This document shows positions 57,747-64,000 of a stretch of DNA of 64,000 bases, piece by piece. The stretch comes from Thalassobius sp047123305 (GTDB lineage Bacteria > Pseudomonadota > Alphaproteobacteria > Rhodobacterales > Rhodobacteraceae): NCBI RefSeq assembly GCF_047123305.1, contig NZ_CP138918.1, forward strand, positions 186,001 to 250,000, in the 5' to 3' direction. The translations under genes and the position numbers were made by a program. Each line of letters opens with the position of its first letter. The first letter of the stretch is position 1. The notes beneath the pieces are model-generated. The model was not told the origin of the DNA. It was given only the letters and a program-made list of their open reading frames with translations, and ran no database searches.

Positions 57747-59051
57747 TCAGCCCACCCTTTCGTAAATTAGAGGAGGCTTTTCAGGGGGAGTCTCACCCAG
57801 GCTGATCGCCCCGAGCACCGACTGACAGGCGGCGTCCGCGGCGGCCTCTCGGGCCGCGTGGATTCGCGCCAGCGGTTGGCCCTTTTGCACTTTTGCGCCC
57901 AATACTGCAACCTCTGACAGGCCAACAGCCGGATCCACCACATCGCTTTCGCGCTGACGCCCGCCGCCTAACTCAACCACAGCCAGACCCAGCGCATGCC
58001 CGTTGATGGCGCTGACATAGCCGTCGGCGGGGGACGCGACCTCGCGGATAACCGGCGCTTCGGGCAGGAATCTGGCCCAATTCTCAACGAATTGCACCGG
58101 ACCACCCTGTGCGGGCACCATCCGTCCAAAGACCTCGGCCGCCTGTCCGCTGCGGATTGCGGCTCGCATCTTTTCCGCCCCGTCACCGGCGTCTTTGGCC
58201 AGCCCGGCATTGGCCAAAGCCACGCCGCCCAACTCGGCTGACAGTTCAAACAGCGGGCCTTCGACCTCTCCGGTCAGCACCCGCATCGAGCTGGCGACTT
58301 CCAAAGCGTTGCCCAACTCTGGCGCCAGCGGCTGGTTCATATCGGTGATCAAAGCGGTCGTTGGACAGCCCGCCGCATTGGCCGTGGAAACAAGCGCCTG
58401 CGCCAGATCGCGGGCGTCATCCGGCGTTTTCATAAACGCGCCCGAACCCACTTTGACGTCCAGCACCAGCCCTTCCAACCCGGCCGCCAATTTTTTCGAC
58501 AGGATCGAAGCGGTGATCAGATCTAGGCTTTCGACCGTGCCGGTGACATCGCGTACCGCATAGAGCCGCTTGTCCGCCGGTGCGACCTCCCCCGAGGCCG
58601 AGACAATGGCACAGCCCGCCTTGGCAACAACCTGTTTGAACTGCGTTTCCGTCAGTCCGGTGCGATACCCCGGTATGGCCTCCAGCTTGTCCAGCGTGCC
58701 GCCCGTGTGGCCCAATCCACGTCCCGAAATCATCGGCACATAGCCGCCACAGGCCGCCAGAGCCGGGGCCAGAACCAGCGACACACAATCGCCCACCCCA
58801 CCGGTGGAGTGTTTGTCGATCACCGGTCGATCCAGATCCCAGGTCATGACGTCGCCGCTGTCGCGCATGGCAAGGGTCAGGCCCACTCGACCCTCCTCAT
58901 CCATGCCGTTCAACAGCGCCGCCATTGCAAAGGCACCGGCCTGCGCATCACTGACGGTGCCATCGGACAAACCTTTGGCAAACCAACGCAATTCCTCACG
59001 AGTGACCCGCTGTTTCTCGCGCAGCTTGACGATGATCGCGCGGGCATCCAT
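57747..59051 (-). CDS. deoA: Thymidine phosphorylase
   Basis: A 434-residue glycosyltransferase that cleaves thymidine or deoxyuridine with phosphate to the base and deoxyribose 1-phosphate. Family marks are the phosphate/nucleoside site DKHSTGGVGDCVSLVLAP, the next ISGRGLGHTGGTLDKLEAI, and VLDVKVGSGAFMKTPDDA, with a C-terminal domain typical of the dimeric enzyme. It sits three bases after the cdd stop and one base before deoB. Length is usual for DeoA. Confidence 0.97.
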   Translation of the reverse strand: MDARAIIVKLREKQRVTREELRWFAKGLSDGTVSDAQAGAFAMAALLNGMDEEGRVGLTLAMRDSGDVMTWDLDRPVIDKHSTGGVGDCVSLVLAPALAACGGYVPMISGRGLGHTGGTLDKLEAIPGYRTGLTETQFKQVVAKAGCAIVSASGEVAPADKRLYAVRDVTGTVESLDLITASILSKKLAAGLEGLVLDVKVGSGAFMKTPDDARDLAQALVSTANAAGCPTTALITDMNQPLAPELGNALEVASSMRVLTGEVEGPLFELSAELGGVALANAGLAKDAGDGAEKMRAAIRSGQAAEVFGRMVPAQGGPVQFVENWARFLPEAPVIREVASPADGYVSAINGHALGLAVVELGGGRQRESDVVDPAVGLSEVAVLGAKVQKGQPLARIHAAREAAADAACQSVLGAISLGETPPEKPPLIYERVG

Positions 59052-59054
59052 GAC

Positions 59055-59459
59055 TCAGCTCCGCTCCATATGGGTGGCGTCAAAGGCCCCCGGCAACAGG
59101 TCGCCAATGGTCGTGGCCGCCGACAGGCCGTCGGTTGTGGTCAACGTCACCGTAACGTCACGCGCGCCAAACTCGGCCAGCTTCTGACGGCAGCCACCAC
59201 AGGGCGCAACAGGTGCGGGGCTATCGGCGATGACCAGCGCTTCGACCAGTTCGGTTTCGCCAGCAGCCACCATCGCGGCGATTGCGCCAGCTTCGGCGCA
59301 GATGCCTTCGGGGTAGGCGGCGTTTTCCACGTTGCAGCCCTGATAGATGGTGCCGCTTTTGCCAACGATGGCCGCGCCAACCTTGAAGTTGGAATAGGGT
59401 GCATGGGCGTTTTCGCGCACTTCGGTTGCGGCTTTCAGCAGGGTGTCGAGCTGGGACAT
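59055..59459 (-). CDS. cdd: Cytidine deaminase
   Basis: A 134-residue zinc enzyme turning cytidine and deoxycytidine into uridine and deoxyuridine. The catalytic parts are GCNVENAAYPEGICAEAGAI, with the zinc cysteine and proton-shuttling glutamate, and VAPCGGCRQKLAEFG with the two other zinc cysteines; this is the small tetrameric type. It is first in the salvage operon and is divergent from maeB with a 220-base gap. Its product feeds deoA. Confidence 0.97.
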   Translation of the reverse strand: MSQLDTLLKAATEVRENAHAPYSNFKVGAAIVGKSGTIYQGCNVENAAYPEGICAEAGAIAAMVAAGETELVEALVIADSPAPVAPCGGCRQKLAEFGARDVTVTLTTTDGLSAATTIGDLLPGAFDATHMERS

Positions 59460-59593
59460 ATCGGGCCTCCTTGGTTTCTTCTGTTATATAGGGTGCATGT
59501 GACCCTGTTTTGTCGGCGATTCCACTGGCAAATCGGGCAATTTTTGACCGAATGGAAAATCTTTGACCAAACGCCCCGCATTTGCAAGCATCC

Positions 59594-59607
59594 TGTTAGC
59601 GCTAAGC
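59594..59607. promoter_or_regulatory. TTAGCGCTAA operator upstream of maeB, site 1
   Basis: TGTTAGCGCTAAGC holds the perfect palindrome TTAGCGCTAA. It resembles the sites assigned in the literature to the LacI-type carbon regulator CceR/AkgR of Rhodobacterales, as I recall them. It lies 73 bases upstream of the maeB ATG. Confidence 0.55.
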
Positions 59608-59639
59608 TGAAATCAGCATCTTTCCCCGACGACATGAAT

Positions 59640-59655
59640 AGTTTAACGCTAAACT
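59640..59655. promoter_or_regulatory. Related operator upstream of maeB, site 2
   Basis: AGTTTAACGCTAAACT has arms AGTTTA and TAAACT around ACGC. The core differs slightly from site 1 but the half-sites are alike, and the two centres lie 47 bases apart. Confidence 0.5.
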
Positions 59656-59679
59656 AACAGATTTTGAGAGGCCGAGAAG

Positions 59680-61959
59680 ATGTCCGACAGCCAGAACGAG
59701 AACCTGCGCCAGGCAGCGCTTTTCTACCACGAACATCCCAAGCCGGGGAAGCTGGAGGTGCGCGCCACCAAGCCGCTGGCCAACGGCCGCGATCTGGCCC
59801 GCGCCTATAGCCCCGGCGTGGCTGAGGCCTGTCTGGAAATCAAATCCGAACCTTCCGACGCCAGCCGCTACACCGCGCGGGGCAATCTGGTGGGGGTTGT
59901 GTCCAACGGCTCCGCCGTTTTGGGCCTTGGCAACATCGGCGCGCTGGCCTCCAAGCCGGTGATGGAAGGCAAGGCCGTTCTGTTCAAGAAATTCGCCAAT
60001 ATCGACTGTTTCGACATCGAGGTCGAAGAGAAAGACCCCGAGAAACTGGCCGAAATTGTCTGTTCTCTGGAGCCGACCTTTGGCGCGATCAACCTAGAAG
60101 ACATCAAAGCCCCCGACTGTTTCATCGTGGAAAAGATCTGCCGGGAAAAAATGAACATCCCCGTCTTCCACGACGACCAGCACGGCACCGCAATTGTGGT
60201 TGGGGCCGCGGCAACCAATGCGTTGGAAGTGGCTGGAAAACGGTTTGAGGACATCAAAATCGTCTCCACTGGTGGTGGCGCGGCGGGCATCGCCTGCCTC
60301 AACATGCTGCTGAAACTGGGTGTGAAACGGGAAAACGTTTGGCTCTGCGATATCGACGGTCTGGTCTATGAGGGCCGCACCAGTGAGATGACACCGCAGA
60401 AGGCAGAATATGCCCAAGCCAGCGACAAACGCACGCTGGATGAGGTGATCGACGGCGCCGATATGTTCCTGGGCCTCTCTGGCCCCGGCGTGTTGAAGCC
60501 TGAAATGGTGGCCAAGATGGCGGATCGCCCGATCATCTTTGCGCTGGCAAACCCAACGCCGGAAATCATGCCGGAAGAGGCCCGCAAAGTGGCCCCTGAA
60601 GCGATCATCGCCACCGGCCGCAGCGACTTCCCCAACCAGGTGAACAACGTGCTGTGCTTCCCGTTCATCTTCCGCGGCGCACTGGATGTGGGCGCGACCG
60701 AGATCAACGACGAGATGTGCGTCGCCTGTGTACAGGGCATCGCCGAACTGGCCCGCGCCACCACCTCAGCCGAGGCGGCAGCGGCCTATCAGGGCGAACA
60801 GCTGACCTTTGGTTGCGATTACCTGATCCCAAAACCCTTTGATCCACGTCTTGTCGGCGTTGTGTCCGCCGCCGTGGCGAAGGCTGCGATGGACAGTGGC
60901 GTAGCAACCCGCCCGATCGAGGATCTGGAGGCTTATAAACACAAGCTGGATCAGTCGGTCTTCAAATCCGCGCTGCTAATGCGGCCGCTGTTCGAAGCGG
61001 CCCGTGTGGCCTCGCGCCGGATCATCTTTGCCGAGGGCGAAGACGAACGTGTTCTGCGCGCCGCACAGGCCATTCTGGAAGAGACCACCGAAACCCCGAT
61101 CCTGATTGGTCGCCCCGAGGTATTGGAAGCACGCTGCGAACGCGCAGGCCTGACGATCCGTCCGGGTCACGACTTCGAGTTTGTGAACCCCGAAAACGAT
61201 CCGCGCTATTTCGACTACTGGAACACCTATCACGAGTTGATGGAGCGCAAGGGCGTCACCCCTGATATCGCCAAGGCGATCATGCGCACCAACACCACCG
61301 CCATTGGTGCCGTAGCCGTCCAGCGCGGCGAGGCCGACAGCCTCATCTGCGGCACCTTCGGCGAATACCGTTGGCATCTGGACTACATACAGCAGATCCT
61401 TGGCACCGAACGGCTGACCCCACATGGGGCACTGTCGCTGATGATCCTGGAAGACGGCCCGCTGTTCATTGCCGACACCCAGGTGAATGAACTGCCGACC
61501 CCCGAGCAAGTGGCCCGCATTGTCGAAGGCGCAGCCCGTCACGTGCGCCGCTTCGGTCTGGAGCCGAACATCGCCCTGTGCTCCCAGAGCCAGTTCGGCA
61601 ACCACAAAGAAGGTTCCGGCAAACGTCTGCGCGAAGCGCTGGAGATCCTCGACAGCCGTAACCCCGACTTCTGCTACGAAGGCGAGATGAACGTCGATGT
61701 GGCGTTGGATCCGGAATTGCGTCAGCGCATCTTCCCCCGCTCCCGGATGCAGGGCGCGGCCAACGTGCTGGTCTTTGCCCATGCCGACGCGGCATCGGGC
61801 GTGCGCAACATCCTGAAAATGCGTGCCGACGGTCTGGAGGTTGGTCCGATCCTGATGGGCATGGGCAACAAGGCGCACATCGTCAGCCCATCGATCACTG
61901 CCCGCGGCCTGTTGAACATGGCCGCCATCGCCGGCACCCCTGTGGATCACTATGGGTAA
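59680..61959 (+). CDS. maeB: NADP-dependent malic enzyme with phosphotransacetylase-like domain
   Basis: A 759-residue MaeB-type enzyme. The N-terminal malic enzyme domain (to about residue 430) includes YSPGVAEACLEI, the lysine region EGKAVLFKKF, IPVFHDDQHGTAIV with metal aspartates, and the nucleotide loop STGGGAAGIACLNML. The C-terminal domain resembles phosphotransacetylase (IIFAEGEDERVLRAAQAIL and NPDFCYEGEMNVDVAL) and is regulatory rather than catalytic in known MaeB proteins. It makes pyruvate and NADPH from malate. Two operator-like palindromes precede it, suggesting carbon-source control. GAGAGGCC precedes the start. Confidence 0.96.
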   Translation: MSDSQNENLRQAALFYHEHPKPGKLEVRATKPLANGRDLARAYSPGVAEACLEIKSEPSDASRYTARGNLVGVVSNGSAVLGLGNIGALASKPVMEGKAVLFKKFANIDCFDIEVEEKDPEKLAEIVCSLEPTFGAINLEDIKAPDCFIVEKICREKMNIPVFHDDQHGTAIVVGAAATNALEVAGKRFEDIKIVSTGGGAAGIACLNMLLKLGVKRENVWLCDIDGLVYEGRTSEMTPQKAEYAQASDKRTLDEVIDGADMFLGLSGPGVLKPEMVAKMADRPIIFALANPTPEIMPEEARKVAPEAIIATGRSDFPNQVNNVLCFPFIFRGALDVGATEINDEMCVACVQGIAELARATTSAEAAAAYQGEQLTFGCDYLIPKPFDPRLVGVVSAAVAKAAMDSGVATRPIEDLEAYKHKLDQSVFKSALLMRPLFEAARVASRRIIFAEGEDERVLRAAQAILEETTETPILIGRPEVLEARCERAGLTIRPGHDFEFVNPENDPRYFDYWNTYHELMERKGVTPDIAKAIMRTNTTAIGAVAVQRGEADSLICGTFGEYRWHLDYIQQILGTERLTPHGALSLMILEDGPLFIADTQVNELPTPEQVARIVEGAARHVRRFGLEPNIALCSQSQFGNHKEGSGKRLREALEILDSRNPDFCYEGEMNVDVALDPELRQRIFPRSRMQGAANVLVFAHADAASGVRNILKMRADGLEVGPILMGMGNKAHIVSPSITARGLLNMAAIAGTPVDHYG

Positions 61960-62018
61960 CCCCCATCACATCGCAGATTGATGAAACGCCCTGTCGGAAT
62001 CATCCGGTGGGGCGTAAC

Positions 62019-62119
62019 TTTGCAAACCCCGTGGGAATTGCCCGGCATTTCTTGCAGAATTTGCGGCTTTGCAAAACTTTGCAGGGCAGTTTTGGCCAAT
62101 TCTGCAAATTTTTGCGCAA
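62019..62119. promoter_or_regulatory. Array of TTTGCAAA-type sites upstream of prpE
   Basis: Within about 100 bases there are exact TTTGCAAA copies at 62019 and 62068, and near copies TTTGCAGG (62078), TCTTGCAGAATTTGCGG (62050) and TCTGCAAATTTTTGCGC (62101). Repeated TTTGCAAA sites are, to my knowledge, bound by ScfR-type regulators of propionyl-CoA metabolism (PccR) in Rhodobacterales, which fits the gene that follows. Confidence 0.65.
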
Positions 62120-62205
62120 TTCTGTCGCTGTTGGCGGCAACATCCTTGCCTCAGCGGAAACCCCTCCCCTACACCTTAGATAAGAAATTCAGGAGGAGGC
62201 ATCTG

Positions 62206-64000
62206 ATGACATATAAAGAGGTCTATGAGGGCTGGAAGGCCGACCCCGAGGCATTCTGGCTGGAGGCGGCCAAAGAGATCGACTGGATCGACGCCCCGAC
62301 CAAGGCCCTGCATGATGAGAACGCACCTCTTTATGAGTGGTTCAAAGACACCAAGCTGAACGCCTGCTGGAACGCCGTGGACCGCCATGTCGAAGGCGGA
62401 CGCGGCGATCAGGTTGCCATCATCCACGACAGCCCAGTCACCGGTTCCAAGAAATGGATCACCTATGTGGAGCTGCGCAACCGAGTGGCCATGCTGGCGG
62501 GTGCGCTGAAGGCAAAAGGCATCGAAAAAGGCGACCGCGTCATCATTTACATGCCGATGATCCCCGAAGCGCTGGAGGCCATGCTGGCCTGCGCCCGTCT
62601 GGGGGCGGTGCATTCGGTGGTGTTTGGCGGCTTTGCCTCCAACGAGCTGGCAGTGCGCATTGACGATGCCAAACCCAAGGCGATCATCGCCGCCTCCTGC
62701 GGCATCGAGCCGGGCCGCACGGTGCACTATAAACCGCTGCTGGATGGCGCCATTGAACTGGCCGAACACAAGCCAGATTTCACCGTGATTTTCCAACGTG
62801 AAAACGAGGTGGCCGAGCTGATCGAAGGCCGCGACTACAACTGGCACGGCTTCCAATACGGGGTTGCGCCAGCAGACTGTGAACCGGTCGAAGGCGACCA
62901 CCCCGCCTATATCCTTTACACCTCCGGCACCACCGGTCAGCCCAAGGGCGTTGTGCGCCCGACGGCAGGCCATCTGGTGGCGCTGAACTGGACCATGAAA
63001 AACCTCTACAACGTCGATCCAGGCGATGTGTTCTGGGCGGCCTCGGATGTGGGTTGGGTCGTGGGCCACAGCTATATCTGTTACGGCCCCCTTGTGGCGG
63101 GCAACACCACCGTGGTGTTCGAAGGCAAACCCATCGGAACCCCTGACGCCGGCACCTTCTGGCGGGTAATCGAAGAGCACAAGGTCAAAAGCTTCTTTAC
63201 CGCCCCCACCGCCTTCCGCGCGGTGAAGCGAGAGGATCCCAAAGGCGAATTTGTCACCAAATACGACCTTTCCTGCCTGAAGCAGGTCTATCTGGCGGGG
63301 GAACGTGCGGACCCCGACACCATCATCTGGGCACAAGACCAGCTGAAGGTCCCGGTGATCGACCACTGGTGGCAAACCGAAACCGGCTGGTGCATCGCGG
63401 GCAACCCTCTCGGCATTGAAGAACTGCCCACCAAACTCGGCAGTCCCGCTGTGCCTCTGCCCGGCTATGACGTGCAGATCCTCGACGAAGGCGGCCACCC
63501 GATGAAAGCGGGCGAACTGGGTGCAATTGCCATCAAGTTGCCGTTGCCCCCTGGCACCCTGCCGACCCTGTGGAACGCCGAAGAGCGGTTCAAGTCCTCC
63601 TACCTCACCACCTTCCCCGGCTACTATGAAACCGGCGATGCGGGTATGATTGATGAGGACGGCTACCTCTCGATCATGGCGCGCACCGATGACGTCATCA
63701 ACGTGGCTGGCCACCGCCTTTCGACCGGCGGCATGGAAGAGGTGTTGGCCGCCCATCCCGACGTGGCCGAATGTGCCGTGATCGGCGTCTCGGACGATCT
63801 GAAAGGGCAATTGCCGATGGGCTTCCTCTGCCTCAACGCCGGCTGCAACCGCCCACATGACGCGGTGGTGAAAGAGGTGGTCAAACTGGTGCGCGAAAAG
63901 ATCGGCCCTGTGGCGGCGTTCAAGCTGGCCACCGTGGTGGACCGCCTGCCCAAGACCCGTTCCGGCAAGATCCTGCGCGGCACCATGGTTTCGATTGCGG
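62206..64000 (+). CDS. prpE: Propionate-CoA ligase PrpE (cut by the window end)
   Basis: An acetyl/propionyl-CoA synthetase-type enzyme of which 598 residues are seen; about 30 more would be expected. The P-loop YTSGTTGQPKG is at residues 238-248, followed by VGWVVGHSYICYGPL, WWQTETGW, YYETGDAGMIDEDGYL and INVAGHRLSTGGMEE; the acyl-adenylating lysine region RSGKILRGTM lies at the right edge. The pattern WQTETGW and the start KEVYEGWKADPEAFW match PrpE better than acetyl-CoA synthetase. It starts at ATG 62206 after AGGAGGAGG. TTTGCAAA sites upstream support regulation by a propionyl-CoA-type regulator. Confidence 0.93.
   Translation, partial: MTYKEVYEGWKADPEAFWLEAAKEIDWIDAPTKALHDENAPLYEWFKDTKLNACWNAVDRHVEGGRGDQVAIIHDSPVTGSKKWITYVELRNRVAMLAGALKAKGIEKGDRVIIYMPMIPEALEAMLACARLGAVHSVVFGGFASNELAVRIDDAKPKAIIAASCGIEPGRTVHYKPLLDGAIELAEHKPDFTVIFQRENEVAELIEGRDYNWHGFQYGVAPADCEPVEGDHPAYILYTSGTTGQPKGVVRPTAGHLVALNWTMKNLYNVDPGDVFWAASDVGWVVGHSYICYGPLVAGNTTVVFEGKPIGTPDAGTFWRVIEEHKVKSFFTAPTAFRAVKREDPKGEFVTKYDLSCLKQVYLAGERADPDTIIWAQDQLKVPVIDHWWQTETGWCIAGNPLGIEELPTKLGSPAVPLPGYDVQILDEGGHPMKAGELGAIAIKLPLPPGTLPTLWNAEERFKSSYLTTFPGYYETGDAGMIDEDGYLSIMARTDDVINVAGHRLSTGGMEEVLAAHPDVAECAVIGVSDDLKGQLPMGFLCLNAGCNRPHDAVVKEVVKLVREKIGPVAAFKLATVVDRLPKTRSGKILRGTMVSIA

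Noticed and set aside
62176..63858. Very long open frame antisense to prpE (560 codons)
   Set aside because: It lies entirely opposite a gene with complete family motifs. High GC content makes long antisense frames common here, and the protein has no recognisable domain.
1..64000. CRISPR array, prophage or integrated element
   Set aside because: No regularly spaced repeats, phage structural genes, integrase or transposase were found in the window.

Overview
The window is chromosomal DNA of moderately high GC content from an alphaproteobacterium, most likely a marine member of the Roseobacter group (Rhodobacterales). The pointers are a C-P lyase (phn) locus, a class Ib ribonucleotide reductase behind a cobalamin riboswitch, BioMNY, DmdC/DmdB-like acyl-CoA enzymes, a Hint_2 protein, divergent promoters with TTAGCGCTAA and TTTGCAAA motifs, and many small Roseobacter-type hypotheticals. 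No rRNA, CRISPR array, prophage or intact insertion sequence was seen.

Layout. Positions 1-2.3 kb hold a plus-strand trio: the end of a PhnM-like amidohydrolase, an MFS transporter and a TIM-barrel isomerase. Positions 2.4-13.1 kb hold two minus-strand phosphonate operons: phnFGHIJKLM (C-P lyase) and phnCDEE plus a hexapeptide acetyltransferase (uptake). Both promoters carry a PHO box and a shared PhnF-type palindrome. PhnJ retains only one of the four cluster cysteines of the canonical protein, which is the most surprising observation here. Positions 13.3-16.8 kb hold an odd minus-strand set: an APH-like kinase broken by one in-frame TAA, a Hint-domain protein with an Asp/His tract, and a TPR plus ATP-grasp protein. 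Positions 17-21 kb hold nrdHIEF under a cobalamin riboswitch.

Positions 21-36 kb are mixed housekeeping and accessory genes: a UbiB-like kinase, an acyl-CoA synthetase, an MsbA-like exporter, an Lrp regulator with a LysE exporter, tRNA-Gly(TCC), the biotin transporter BioMNY, an SRAP protein, a MarR regulator divergent from a hydrolase, and a periplasmic 5'-nucleotidase. Positions 36.7-41 kb hold a DUF952-pyrD-arsC operon, a MATE exporter and two hotdog thioesterases. Positions 41-49 kb hold a fatty-acid or acyl-CoA oxidation region: two MerR regulators, an acyl-CoA dehydrogenase, a GST, a thiolase, a NADAR protein and a FadB-type bifunctional enzyme. Positions 49-54.9 kb hold a wrecked P-loop kinase gene, a sulfotransferase, a DmdB-like acyl-CoA ligase, a membrane-anchored protein that looks like an inactive M48 peptidase, and a SPOR-domain protein. 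Positions 54.9-59.5 kb are a nucleoside salvage operon, cdd-deoA-deoB-add-upp. The window ends with maeB and a truncated prpE, each behind repeated operator-like motifs.

How the parts fit. Under phosphate starvation PhoB and PhnF would open both phn operons for uptake and breakdown of phosphonates, and the 5'-nucleotidase and nucleoside salvage genes would recover phosphate and bases from nucleotides. The acyl-CoA, propionate and malic enzyme genes connect fatty acid and organic acid use to central carbon metabolism. All regulator assignments are motif readings that have not been tested.
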